A stretch of 64,000 bases of DNA, from contig JBDNJM010000075.1 of assembly GCA_041687755.1 (NCBI GenBank), forward strand, positions 13,796-77,795, given 5' to 3'. Every line of letters starts with the position of its first letter. Positions within the stretch are counted from its first letter, which is position 1. The position numbers were made by a program, and so were the translations under genes. Source of the stretch: JBDNJM01 sp041687755. Lineage in GTDB: Bacteria; Planctomycetota; UBA1135; GCA-002686595. Shown here piece after piece: positions 36,049 through 44,572 of this stretch. The notes beneath the pieces were generated by a model. The model saw only the letters and a list, made by a program, of their open reading frames with translations, made no database searches and had not been told where the DNA came from.

Positions 36049-36480
36049 ATGAAGACCAAGTTCAACGCAAAGTCCGGTTTCACGCTCATCGAACTCGTCA
36101 TCGTCATCGTCGTGCTGGGCATTCTCAGCGCGGTGGCGCTGCCGAAGTTCATCGACTTCTCCGGCGACGCTAAGGAAGCCGCCACGAAGGGCGCCCTGGG
36201 CGGCGTGCGCTCCGCGGTCGCGAACTTCTACGCGCACTCCGCGACCCCGACGGGCGGCGGCATGGCCACTTACCCGACCCTCGCCGAGGTGACCACCGTT
36301 GGCGCCGTCATGGCGCAGGAAATTCCCGACAACCCCTTCTCGACCGACACCGACCCGAACGCGGTCGTTGCGGGCGTCACCAAGGGCACCGCGGTCACGG
36401 CCGGCACGGCCGGCGGCTGGTGCTACAACGCCGTCACCGGCCAATTCTGGGCCGACACGACGCCGGGCGCCCAGTACTAG
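36049..36480 (+). CDS. Major type IV pilin/pseudopilin-like protein
   Basis: A 143-residue prepilin. The leader ends at KSG and is followed by FTLIELVIVIVVLGILSAVA, the class III signal with Glu5 and the hydrophobic assembly helix, so cleavage between Gly10 and Phe11 by a prepilin peptidase is expected. The globular part is small, Thr/Gly-rich, with one Cys (GGWCYNAV) and the C-terminal end FWADTTPGAQY resembling GspG/PilA-type heads. Its size and separate upstream region mark it as the major subunit of the fibre. A hairpin starts at its stop codon. Confidence 0.88.
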   Translation: MKTKFNAKSGFTLIELVIVIVVLGILSAVALPKFIDFSGDAKEAATKGALGGVRSAVANFYAHSATPTGGGMATYPTLAEVTTVGAVMAQEIPDNPFSTDTDPNAVVAGVTKGTAVTAGTAGGWCYNAVTGQFWADTTPGAQY

Positions 36481-36500
36481 GCGCCGACGAGTGGGCGCCT
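36479..36500 (+). terminator. Hairpin directly after the pilin gene
   Basis: AGGCGCC (36479-36485) and GGCGCCT (36494-36500) pair around an 8-nt loop, starting in the pilin stop codon. It may reduce read-through so that the major pilin is made in excess over the minor pilins. Confidence 0.45.
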
Positions 36501-36526
36501 TCCTGCGCGATCTCGTCCTTGAGACA

Positions 36527-37081
36527 ATGCGGCAATCAGGCAAGGCAAGGGTCGTCAACACGGCACGCACGCGGCTCGCGAGGTCGCACCCCGCACGGGG
36601 TGCGACCCTCGTCGAGCTCGCGATCGTGCTGACGGTCATGGCCTTGCTCGCAGGCATGGCCGTGCCGTCCCTGCACTGGATCACCAGCGCTCGACGCAAC
36701 GTGGCCGCGACCCAGACCCGCAATGCCCTGGTCTACGCCCAGCGCTGGGCCGTCGCGACCCAACGCACGACCTGGGCCGACTTCGACGTGGCTCAGGATC
36801 GCCTGAGCCTGTTCGTCGAGGCGACCTCAGGCGGCGGGCCGGTCCTGCGCCAGCCGCTGCTCGACCCGCTGACGCGCTCGGCATTCGTGCTCGAGCTTCA
36901 GGATCTGGGCACGGGCTATGACGACGTGCTCATGGGCGCCGACCAAAGCGTCCAGTTCGACCCGGACGGTGCCCCGAGCGGCGGCAACGGTTCCGCGTTC
37001 TCAGCAGACGGTCTCGTGCGCATGAGCGGCGGAGCCAGAATCCGAGTTGTCCAGCAGACGGGACTCCTTCTCGTCGAGTGA
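36527..37081 (+). CDS. Minor prepilin-like protein (GspH-like)
   Basis: A 184-residue protein with a long 25-residue leader ending in RG, followed by ATLVELAIVLTVMALLAGMA, which has the Glu5 of prepilins. The next segment (ARRNVAATQTRNALVYAQRW) is the amphipathic helix region usual in GspH/FimT, and the C-terminal half is beta-rich. It should sit at or near the tip of the (pseudo)pilus and help start assembly. The ATG at 36527 is used because it gives the leader; the next gene starts 7 bp after the stop. Confidence 0.8.
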   Translation: MRQSGKARVVNTARTRLARSHPARGATLVELAIVLTVMALLAGMAVPSLHWITSARRNVAATQTRNALVYAQRWAVATQRTTWADFDVAQDRLSLFVEATSGGGPVLRQPLLDPLTRSAFVLELQDLGTGYDDVLMGADQSVQFDPDGAPSGGNGSAFSADGLVRMSGGARIRVVQQTGLLLVE

Positions 37082-37088
37082 AGTCCAA

Positions 37089-37598
37089 ATGCTCCCCCAA
37101 CACGAAGTGACCCTGCAAACGGCATCCCGGCGGCGTGGCACCACGTTGATGGAGCTCGTGATGGTCATGGTGATCGTGGGAATCGTGGGCGCGGCGTCGA
37201 GCGTCGCGGTGCTCGAGTCCATGCGGCTCTATGCGAGCAGCATGCCCCGCATGGAGGGCACCTATCAGTCCGACCTGATGCTGCAGCGGCTGCGTCGCGA
37301 CGTCCGGGCGCTCGGTGACACCGCGACCGTGACCGACTTCGGGAGCGAGCGGTTCAGCTTCGTGCGGGAGGACGGTGAGCCGGTGAGCTACGCCTTCGAC
37401 GGAGGGGACCTGACCCGCAACGGTCAACTCCTGGCGACGAACCTGTCGGGGTTCGGATTCCGATACCTCGGCGCCGCCGGCCTGGCCAGCTCCGATCCGA
37501 GCGAGCTGTACTTGCTCGAGGTCGAGTACGTCATCGAGCGCGGTGGCCAGCAGCTCCCGGGCTACGCGATGGTCCATCCCCGGAGCCTGGGACGATGA
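37089..37598 (+). CDS. Minor prepilin-like protein (GspI/GspJ/PilW-like)
   Basis: A 169-residue protein. Leader of 17 residues ending RRRG, then TTLMELVMVMVIVGIVGAA with Glu5, so it is a substrate for the prepilin peptidase. The region after the helix (EGTYQSDLMLQRLRRDVRAL) matches the GspJ/PilW style, and a Cys-free beta head follows. Likely one of the initiating minor pseudopilins. Its end overlaps the next gene by 4 bp (ATGA), implying coupled translation. Confidence 0.78.
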   Translation: MLPQHEVTLQTASRRRGTTLMELVMVMVIVGIVGAASSVAVLESMRLYASSMPRMEGTYQSDLMLQRLRRDVRALGDTATVTDFGSERFSFVREDGEPVSYAFDGGDLTRNGQLLATNLSGFGFRYLGAAGLASSDPSELYLLEVEYVIERGGQQLPGYAMVHPRSLGR

Positions 37599-38332
37599 GG
37601 CGCCAACGAATCAAGCCCTGCTCCCGAACCACCGGATCGGTGCTCGTGCCCGTGATGGGCGCGATGCTGATCCTGCTGCTGTGCGGCACGGCGCTCGCCG
37701 AAGCCTTCGCCGCACAGCGGCACCTGGCCACGGTCGGGAACGAGTCGAGCCAGGCCCACTGGATCGCCGAGGCGGGCCTGTGGCACGCCGCGAGCGCGGA
37801 CGAGGCCATCCCAGCCCCGGTCGACTTCGCGGGCGGACGCTACACCGTCAATAAGTCAGGGACCGTATTCAGGGCGCAAGCGGAGCTCGGCAGCGTTTCG
37901 GCCGTCCTGAGCCGCGACTTCGAGGGCGTGTTCGCGAGCGGGACCGATACCTCTCCGCTGGACATCCCGGCGACGGAGGACACGGCGCGCATCACCTCGA
38001 ACGACAGCCTCGCTGTCGACCTCGTCAACGAATCGGGCGAGCAACTCCTTATCGAGGCCTTCGAGCTGTCGGCGAACGTCCCGCACCCCGACCTGCATCG
38101 CATGCGGATCGAGGGCTGGGAGATCGTGCACGCCCACTCGAACAACAGCCTCCCCACGGGCTACTGGCCGACCCCCTGGGGCGTGTTCCTGGGGCTCTTC
38201 TTTGACCCGGCACTGCCCCTGATTCTGTTCGTGGAGTTCCGCGACAAGCCTACGGGCTCGGTGGACTATACGCTGGTGCTGCACTTCTCCGGCGCCGACT
38301 CCGCAACCCTCCAGTTCACCCTGGATTGGTGA
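37595..38332 (+). CDS. PilX/GspK-like minor pilus protein
   Basis: A 245-residue protein. The leader ends TTG and is followed by SVLVPVMGAMLILLLCGTAL, a pilin-type hydrophobic helix without Glu5, as in GspK and PilX. The helix continues with FAAQRHLATVGNESSQAHWIAEAG, like PilX. The last 60 residues (FRDKPTGSVDYTLVLHFSG and a C-terminal TLDW) closely resemble the end of the next protein, so the two share a C-terminal module. Lack of Glu5 is typical for the tip subunit. Coupled to both neighbours. Confidence 0.72.
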   Translation: MRRQRIKPCSRTTGSVLVPVMGAMLILLLCGTALAEAFAAQRHLATVGNESSQAHWIAEAGLWHAASADEAIPAPVDFAGGRYTVNKSGTVFRAQAELGSVSAVLSRDFEGVFASGTDTSPLDIPATEDTARITSNDSLAVDLVNESGEQLLIEAFELSANVPHPDLHRMRIEGWEIVHAHSNNSLPTGYWPTPWGVFLGLFFDPALPLILFVEFRDKPTGSVDYTLVLHFSGADSATLQFTLDW

Positions 38333-38333
38333 C

Positions 38334-39284
38334 ATGCGCTGTCTACGGAACCTTGCTGCGCACGGACGCCGCGCCGGAATCACGCTGATCGAGGCCGTTG
38401 CGGCGATCGTGGTGCTCGGCATCGCCATTCCTCCGCTTGCCGGGCTGTTCAGCAGCGTCGCGGCCCTGGACGCCCAGCTCGGTCAGGATGCGGCCGCGTT
38501 CGCCGTGGCCGAGAACTTCATGGAGGAGATCGCCTCCAAGGCCTTCGAGGATCCTGATCTGGCCACCGGATCGTTCGGCACCGAGGAGGCCCTGCGCGTC
38601 GACTTCGACGACGTGGACGACTACGACGGCTACTTCGTGGCCCCCGTCGAGCGCCTCGACGGAACCGTTGTGCTGGGCCACGAGTCCCTCTCGGTATTGA
38701 TCGAGGTGCGGCTCATCGATCAGGCCAACGATCCCTATCCCGACCTTGGGGGTGGCGTCGTCTCGATTGTCCCGAGCCTTGAGGCCTTCAAGCAGGTCCG
38801 CGTGCGCGTGTTCTGGCCCGACGGAGACCACCAGCTGATGACGCTGCGGGCTCCGGGGCTCCAGGGTTCCGGTTCTGAAGTCGAGCCCGATCCCGAGCCG
38901 CCGGACGGGCCGCTCGACGAGCTGGAAGCCCCGGCGTCCGTGAAGCACGGCAAGGACAAGTTCCAGATCGATCTGACGAACGAGACGAACGAGTACAAGA
39001 CTTTGGCCTCGATCGCCCTTTCGGCCAGTACCGGGCATCCGGCCCTGAAAAAGGTGAAGCTAGACAAGCCCACCTTGTTCAAGCCGAATCCGCCGGCCGA
39101 GCTTCCGACGGGTGACATCGACGTGACGAGTACGTCCTGGGCCAAGCGCACGTTCGAGCCCTACGAGGAGCTGCGCCTCAAGTTCGAATTCGACGACAAG
39201 CCGTCGGGCAGCATCGACTACGAGCTGGTGCTGAGGTTCGACGATGGCGGAGTTTCCACGGTCCTCTTCACGATCGATTGGTGA
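38334..39284 (+). CDS. Minor prepilin-like protein with a C-terminal module shared with its neighbour
   Basis: A 316-residue protein: 15-residue leader ending RRAG, then ITLIEAVAAIVVLGIAIPPL with Glu5 (GspI/PilV-like). The head to residue 180 has acidic loops (DFDDVDDYDGYF). A Pro/Glu-rich hinge (EPDPEPPDGPLDE) separates a C-terminal module of about 110 residues ending FDDKPSGSIDYELVLRFDDG and TIDW, clearly related to the end of the preceding protein. This module is an addition to the usual pilin head and may bind a partner or surface. The stop overlaps the GTG start of the next gene. Confidence 0.75.
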   Translation: MRCLRNLAAHGRRAGITLIEAVAAIVVLGIAIPPLAGLFSSVAALDAQLGQDAAAFAVAENFMEEIASKAFEDPDLATGSFGTEEALRVDFDDVDDYDGYFVAPVERLDGTVVLGHESLSVLIEVRLIDQANDPYPDLGGGVVSIVPSLEAFKQVRVRVFWPDGDHQLMTLRAPGLQGSGSEVEPDPEPPDGPLDELEAPASVKHGKDKFQIDLTNETNEYKTLASIALSASTGHPALKKVKLDKPTLFKPNPPAELPTGDIDVTSTSWAKRTFEPYEELRLKFEFDDKPSGSIDYELVLRFDDGGVSTVLFTIDW

Positions 39285-40984
39285 CGACCTTGAAGGCGAA
39301 CCACAAGCCCCTGCCCGATACGGTCGTTGTCGACTTCAGCCGTGGTGCCATCAAGATGGCCCTGGCGGAGACGGCCGGTGAAGCGGTGCGCTTCTACGGA
39401 ATCACGAGCATCGACGTGCCCACTTCCGAGTCCGGCGAGCTGCCGGAGCTGGACTCCGCTGTGCTTGTGAAGCGCCTGGGGCGGGAGGTCGAGCGCCTTG
39501 GCTGGAAAGGCAGGCGCGCGGCGTGCCTCCTGCCGGGCTCGGCCACAATCAGCCAGTCGTTCCGCCTGCCGTCGCTTTCGGACGTGGAGACGCGTCGCGC
39601 GCTGGAACTCCGGCTCGGGGACACGCTGCACTTCGAGTTGGACGAGGCTGAGTTCAACTTCCAGCGCGGACCAAGCTCCGAGGGAGACGAAGCGCAGCCA
39701 TCCATGGTGCTGACCGCCGCGGCGCGTCGCGCCACGGTGGAGTCGGCCCTGCGCTGCCTCAAGGCCGCGGGGCTCGTGCCGCGCGCGGTCGGCTCCGCTG
39801 CGGAATCGCTGGCGAACCTGTCCCAGTGCGTGAGCCTGTGGGACACGGACGAGGCTTCGATCCACGTTGACTTGGGCGCTAGCTCCACGGTGCTGAACCT
39901 GTTCGAGGGCAAGCTCCTGCGCTTTAGCCGCGAGGTGGAGATCGGTGCCCAGGACTTCATCGCCGCCCTGATGCGACCGATCCTGACGGCGGACCAGAGC
40001 TTCGAGCTGACCCGCAGCCAGGCCACGGAGCTGCTCGAGGACTGCGGGCTGCTTGCGGAGGACGAGGAGGACCTGGCGCTGCCCTTTGGCGTGCGCGGTG
40101 GAGCTATCGCGCCGCTGCTCGAGCCCGTGTCCCAGCGCCTGGTGGCCGAGATCGAGCGCTCGATCGACTACCTGTCGGGGCTCCTGGAGCGTTCGCATAT
40201 CGATCGCATCGTGCTGTCCGGCACGGCCGGCCGGCTGCGCAACCTGGAGCCGTTCCTTGAGGGGCGGCTGGGGACCACCGTGGTGCATTGCGATCCCGTG
40301 GAGCAGGCGGTCGCCCACTGGCGGCTCGCGGTGTGCGGGGAGCAACCGGACGACCTCGCCGGGTTCGCCACGATTCTCGGCTACTCGATCGGCCACAGTC
40401 GACCGATCAACCTGCTGCCGCAGGACGAACGCCTGGAGCAGGCCGTCGAGCGCTTCTCGAAGCGCCGTCGCGCGGCCGTGCTGCCCGCGCTCGCCGCCAG
40501 CGGAATGATCGCCTTGGCCGGCCTTCCGATTCGGCGGGACTACGAGGGCGCCGCGCGCCTGCTCGAGGCGCGCGCAGCGCAGTTGACGGCTGAGCTGGCC
40601 ACGCTCGAGCTCTCGGAGCAGCAGCGTGCGGACGAACACGTGCTCGTCGACGCGACGCTGGCCGCGAGCGGTGCGGTGCCCGATTGGCTCGGCCTGATGA
40701 AGGAGCTCTCGCTGCTGATGCCGGCGGAGGTCGAGTTGGAGCAGCTCGAGGTGGAGACCTCCAGCGACGACCCCAACGTCTACCTGGCGGCCTGGGTGCA
40801 CGCGGGCGAGCGTCCGTTCGAGGTGATCTCGACGGAGTTGAACACGGCGCTGTCCAGGTCACCGCTGTTCCGCGCCGTGCACGTCGTCGAGGCCTCGGTC
40901 GGCCGCAACGGCCTGCCTTCGCGCTTCGAGCTGAGCGTGGAGCTGATCGCGGCCGAGAGCGGTAGCGGGGAGGAGTCGCGATGA
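39281..40984 (+). CDS. Fused PilM-PilN (GspL-like) pilus/secretion assembly protein
   Basis: A 567-residue protein from the GTG at 39281, which overlaps the previous stop (GTGA). Residues about 10-385 are the actin-like PilM/GspL cytoplasmic domain (VDFSRGAIKMALAETAGE; DLGASSTVLNLFEG; RIVLSGTAGRLRN). A stretch with LLPQDERLEQAVERFSKRRR follows, then one transmembrane helix (AAVLPALAASGMIALAGLP) and a PilN-type periplasmic coiled-coil plus ferredoxin-like domain. In type IV pilus systems PilM and PilN are usually separate and bind through the PilN INLLP motif; here INLLPQDE is inside the fused chain. This is the GspL arrangement, so the cluster is a hybrid. Confidence 0.82.
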   Translation: MTTLKANHKPLPDTVVVDFSRGAIKMALAETAGEAVRFYGITSIDVPTSESGELPELDSAVLVKRLGREVERLGWKGRRAACLLPGSATISQSFRLPSLSDVETRRALELRLGDTLHFELDEAEFNFQRGPSSEGDEAQPSMVLTAAARRATVESALRCLKAAGLVPRAVGSAAESLANLSQCVSLWDTDEASIHVDLGASSTVLNLFEGKLLRFSREVEIGAQDFIAALMRPILTADQSFELTRSQATELLEDCGLLAEDEEDLALPFGVRGGAIAPLLEPVSQRLVAEIERSIDYLSGLLERSHIDRIVLSGTAGRLRNLEPFLEGRLGTTVVHCDPVEQAVAHWRLAVCGEQPDDLAGFATILGYSIGHSRPINLLPQDERLEQAVERFSKRRRAAVLPALAASGMIALAGLPIRRDYEGAARLLEARAAQLTAELATLELSEQQRADEHVLVDATLAASGAVPDWLGLMKELSLLMPAEVELEQLEVETSSDDPNVYLAAWVHAGERPFEVISTELNTALSRSPLFRAVHVVEASVGRNGLPSRFELSVELIAAESGSGEESR

Positions 40985-41562
40985 ACACTCGAACCCGCAA
41001 CGCACTGCTGGTGAACGCCGCCTGGGTGCTGGGTTCGCTGGGTGCCCTCGTCGGGCTCGCTTGGCGCTCGGTCGACCAACTTGAGCGCTCGAGGGCCGCT
41101 GTCGACGCGATCGAGCTCCGGATCGAGCACGGCCAGGAGCAGATCGACGAGCAGCTAGCCCTGCAGGCTGAGCGCGAACTCGAGGACGCTGCGGCGCGAC
41201 GACTCTCTGCCTGGAGCACGATGACGGACAGCCAATCGGAACGCGTCAGCGAGCTGTCGCGCGCCGCCCAGCGCTCCGGAGTGCAGCTCACTGAAATGCG
41301 CTCCTTGGAGCCCAGCCGGGCCGAGGGCGCGCCCGTCCTGGACTGCGCTCACGAGATCACCGTGACCGGCACTTACTTCCAGATCGGCCGCTTCCTCAGC
41401 GCCATCCAGAGTGCGCCCGGGCTCGTCAGCATCGAGGACCTGGTCCTAGCCAAGCAGGCCGATCAGCGCGACGCCGGGTCGGAAGTCACCTTGAGCGCCT
41501 CCATGTGGGTCCGCTGGTACGCGCCCGACGCCGAAGCGGCTCACATGCCGGGAGGTCGCTGA
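40981..41562 (+). CDS. PilO/GspM-like inner-membrane alignment protein
   Basis: A 193-residue protein: one transmembrane helix (ALLVNAAWVLGSLGALVGLAW), a coiled coil (about 35-85, rich in Glu/Gln/Ala) and a C-terminal ferredoxin-like domain with ITVTGTYFQIGRFLSAIQSA, the core PilO motif. PilO pairs with PilN below the secretin and passes assembly force or signal. Its ATG overlaps the PilM-PilN stop by 4 bp. Confidence 0.82.
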   Translation: MNTRTRNALLVNAAWVLGSLGALVGLAWRSVDQLERSRAAVDAIELRIEHGQEQIDEQLALQAERELEDAAARRLSAWSTMTDSQSERVSELSRAAQRSGVQLTEMRSLEPSRAEGAPVLDCAHEITVTGTYFQIGRFLSAIQSAPGLVSIEDLVLAKQADQRDAGSEVTLSASMWVRWYAPDAEAAHMPGGR

Positions 41563-41563
41563 C

Positions 41564-42070
41564 GTGGATTCGCGCACCAATATCTTCCTGGCGGCCGCTG
41601 CGGCGCTGCTCTTGCTGCTGCTCGGCGTGCCGGCGAAGCGCGCTCAGCCGAGCCCGCCTTCGGTCGAGCCCGCCGTCCTCTCGGGTCCCGTCGCCGGAGC
41701 GTCAGCGGCCGCGATCGTGCGCGTCGGGACAGCGCAAGAACTCAGCCGGTTGGCCGAGCACGCCGCCGGGCTCAACTGGGGTCGCGATCCGTTCGGACGG
41801 CCGATCGAGCCGGAGCCCGAAGCGACGCCCGAGCCCGAGCCTCCGGCGCTCGAGCCGGCCCCCACCGCACCGGAGCCGGAGCCCCGCCCACCCCTTCCGC
41901 AGGTGACGGGCGTCGGCCTCGGCGCTCGCGGCTCCTACGCGATCGTCGACCGACGTGTCGTCCAGATCGGCGACTCCCTACCGGACGGCTTCGAAGTGCT
42001 GCGCATCGAGCGCGGCGTCGTCACCGTCGGCTTTCGCGGCGAAGAGATTCCCCTGATCCTCGGAGACTGA
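41564..42070 (+). CDS. PilP/GspC-like protein linking the inner complex to the secretin
   Basis: A 168-residue protein from a GTG 1 base after the PilO stop. It has an N-terminal hydrophobic anchor (FLAAAAALLLLLLGVPA), a short folded segment with LNWGRDPFGRP, a Pro/Glu-rich linker (about 85-110) and a C-terminal domain with VTGVGLGARGSYAIVDRRVV and GRIGD-like turn QIGDSLPDG, the homology-region pattern of GspC and PilP that docks on the secretin N-domains. Position between PilO and the secretin matches. Confidence 0.8.
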   Translation: MDSRTNIFLAAAAALLLLLLGVPAKRAQPSPPSVEPAVLSGPVAGASAAAIVRVGTAQELSRLAEHAAGLNWGRDPFGRPIEPEPEATPEPEPPALEPAPTAPEPEPRPPLPQVTGVGLGARGSYAIVDRRVVQIGDSLPDGFEVLRIERGVVTVGFRGEEIPLILGD

Positions 42071-42072
42071 GC

Positions 42073-43704
42073 ATGTTCCCAGCCTATTCTTCCCGCGGCA
42101 GTCGCGCCCGGATCGTGGCCTGTGCGCTGAGCCTGGGGCTGGCGCCGCTGGCCCAGTCCGGCGATTCCGACAAGCCCGTCGAGGCGGCCGCCGAGCGGAC
42201 CGTCGAAGCGCCCCGGGTGACGATCGACCTCGTCGACTCGGACGTGCGCGACGCCCTGCAGCTTGTCTCCAAGCAAGCGGGCGTCGACATCATCGCCGCG
42301 ATGGGCGTCGAAGGGCGCATCTCGCTCAGCCTGCAGGACGCGACGCTCGAGGAGACGTTGGACGCCATTGCCAGCGTGGGCGGCTTCGAGGTCCACCGCG
42401 CGGGTGAAATCATCACGCTGCAGACGCTCGAGGCCCGCATGGAGCACGAACGCCGCCGGGCGGAGCTCGCTGCGGTGCTCACGCCGCCGGACCAGGAGGT
42501 GATCGTTCCGCTGCAGCCGCTCGTGCTGCGGCTCAAGTACGTCGACGCCGAACGCGTCGAGGGCATCGTCGCCTCGATGCTCAGCGAGCGCGGAAGCGTC
42601 TCCCTGCTCAAGACCCAGGACCACGTCGAGATCGAGCGCGGTGTGCCGGACTCGGGGGGCATGTCGTCGGGAAGCCTGCAGATCGGCACCCAGCTCTCGA
42701 GCAGTTCGGCAGGTCAACCCGCCTCCTCGCACACCCTCGTCGTGTTCGACGAGCAGCAGCGCCTCGACCAGATCGAGGAGGTCGTGCAGGCGCTCGACGT
42801 CAAGCCCATGCAGGTCGTGATCGAGGCGCGCTTCGTCGAGATCTCGTTGGGCAACGACGAGCGACTGGGCATCGACTGGAACGCGGTCGCAAGCATGGCG
42901 GGTGGGGCGACGCCGACGACGCTGCCGTTCGGCAACGGCTCCCTGGGCGAGTTTGACCCCAACGAGCCGACCGGCGGACCTAGCGTGTTCCCGCCGGCGC
43001 CGAACAGCGTGACCGCGCCGGGGGCACCAGGCCTGTTCACCTTCGGCACGCTCGACTTCACCAGCTTCACGGCGATGCTGGAGCTGATCCGACGCGACTC
43101 CAACGTGCAGCTGGTCTCGAATCCGCGCATTGTCGTCGGCGATCGGCATACGGCCACCATCCTGGTCGGCGAGCGCTACCCGATCCTCAGCGCCAACGTG
43201 TCCGAGTTCGGGACGGTGACCGAGCAGCTCGATCGCTACGAGCCGATCGGGATCCAGCTCGCCGTCACGCCCGCGGTCCTCGGGGACGAGGTCGAGATGC
43301 TCGTGCGCCCTTCGACCAGCTCACTCGGTCCGGACGTCGAAGGTTCGACCGGACTCGTCGTGGCCCGGATCAACTCGCGCCAGATCGACACCTTGGTGCG
43401 CGTGCGCAACGGGCAGACCGTCGTTGTGGGCGGACTGATCACGTCACGCGAGCAGGAGCTGGAGACCAGCGTGCCGTTCCTGGGTTCGCTGCCGCTGCTG
43501 GGCAACCTGTTCCGGCACACTTCGAAGGTCTCGGAGCGCGTCGACCTGGTCGTGTTCCTGACCGTGACGATCGTCGAGGACAACGGGCTCACGCCCGAGC
43601 AGCAGCAGCTGTTCGAGGACACGCGCCTGACCGAGGAGCACGCCCTGCGCGCGCGCAAACGGCGCAGCGTGCTCGACTTCAGCCCCGCGCCGCCGCTGTT
43701 CTAG
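42073..43704 (+). CDS. Outer-membrane secretin (PilQ/GspD-like)
   Basis: A 543-residue protein. After a signal peptide (IVACALSLGLAPLAQSG) come an N0/STN-like domain (VTIDLVDSDVRDALQLVSKQ, about 45-105), an N1/KH-like domain with LKYVDAERVEGIVASM (about 145-170), and the secretin core from about 245 (QVVIEARFVEISLGNDERLG) to VNSRQ-type strand RINSRQIDTLVRVRNGQTVV and the VPFLGSLPLLGNLF amphipathic motif. It forms the multimeric outer-membrane gate for pilus or secreted proteins. Only one or two N-domains are present, fewer than in classic GspD. Confidence 0.92.
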   Translation: MFPAYSSRGSRARIVACALSLGLAPLAQSGDSDKPVEAAAERTVEAPRVTIDLVDSDVRDALQLVSKQAGVDIIAAMGVEGRISLSLQDATLEETLDAIASVGGFEVHRAGEIITLQTLEARMEHERRRAELAAVLTPPDQEVIVPLQPLVLRLKYVDAERVEGIVASMLSERGSVSLLKTQDHVEIERGVPDSGGMSSGSLQIGTQLSSSSAGQPASSHTLVVFDEQQRLDQIEEVVQALDVKPMQVVIEARFVEISLGNDERLGIDWNAVASMAGGATPTTLPFGNGSLGEFDPNEPTGGPSVFPPAPNSVTAPGAPGLFTFGTLDFTSFTAMLELIRRDSNVQLVSNPRIVVGDRHTATILVGERYPILSANVSEFGTVTEQLDRYEPIGIQLAVTPAVLGDEVEMLVRPSTSSLGPDVEGSTGLVVARINSRQIDTLVRVRNGQTVVVGGLITSREQELETSVPFLGSLPLLGNLFRHTSKVSERVDLVVFLTVTIVEDNGLTPEQQQLFEDTRLTEEHALRARKRRSVLDFSPAPPLF

Positions 43705-43719
43705 GGACTCCAGACGACC

Positions 43720-44562
43720 ATGCGAAACCTAAACCTGCTCCAGACCTTGCTCCTGCCTCTCGCGCTGCTCGCTGGCTGCCGTAGCTCCACGTCCGCGTCC
43801 GACCAAGACCGGCTGGTCGAGCGCGGCTGGATGCAGATCGAGCTCGGCGATGCCGCCGGAGCGCTCGCGAGCTTCGAGTTGGCGGGCTCGGCGCCGGAGA
43901 CCCTGGCCGGACGCGCCCAGGCCCTCGCTGCACTGGGCGCGCTGCGGCAGGCGCGCGCGGCCTACCTCGAGGCGATCGAGCTGGAGCCGCAGGTCGCCGA
44001 CTGGCGCGTCGGGCTCGGCGTGGTGGAGGCCTCCATGCACGACGACCGGGCAGCCCTGGCGGCCTTCGATCTCGCGCTGGAGCTGGATCCAGACTCGCCC
44101 AAGGCCTTTTACAACCGCGGGCGCCTGCACGCGGCCGCGGGACGGAACAGTGCCGCTCTCGAGGACTACTCCGCCGCGATTCGGCGCTTCGATCGCTTTG
44201 CGGAGGCCTACATGGGTCGCGGGCTTGTGCAGATCGAGCTGGGCGACACCGACGCGGCCATCGCGGACTTCCACCGCGCCGGAGGCCTCTCACCCTGCCC
44301 CGAAGCGCACGTGAACTGCGCCGTCCTGCACTACGCCGAGGGCAATGTGCGGCACGCCTTGACCGAGCTGAACACCGCGATCCGGCTCGAGGGTAGCAAC
44401 GCTGTCTTCTACGCGAATCGCGGCCGAATCTACCTGGACCTCGGCCAATTCGAGCTCGCAGCGGCCGACTTCGAGGACGCCATGGGACTGGGTCCCGGCG
44501 TCTCCGCGTACAGGGAGCTCTACCGCGAGGCGACCGAAACCGAGCCGAAGTCCGGCTCCTGA
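43720..44562 (+). CDS. TPR-repeat lipoprotein, possible secretin pilotin
   Basis: A 280-residue lipoprotein (lipobox LLAGC, Cys20) followed by about six to seven tetratricopeptide repeats from residue 30 on (YLEAIELEPQVADWRVGLG, FDLALELDPDSPKAFYNRG, LNTAIRLEGSNAVFYANRG). A TPR lipoprotein beside the secretin is the hallmark of PilF/PilW pilotins, which carry the secretin to the outer membrane, though those are usually shorter. It starts 15 bp after the secretin stop. Other scaffold roles are possible. Confidence 0.78.
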   Translation: MRNLNLLQTLLLPLALLAGCRSSTSASDQDRLVERGWMQIELGDAAGALASFELAGSAPETLAGRAQALAALGALRQARAAYLEAIELEPQVADWRVGLGVVEASMHDDRAALAAFDLALELDPDSPKAFYNRGRLHAAAGRNSAALEDYSAAIRRFDRFAEAYMGRGLVQIELGDTDAAIADFHRAGGLSPCPEAHVNCAVLHYAEGNVRHALTELNTAIRLEGSNAVFYANRGRIYLDLGQFELAAADFEDAMGLGPGVSAYRELYREATETEPKSGS

Positions 44563-44572
44563 ACGAATTCCC

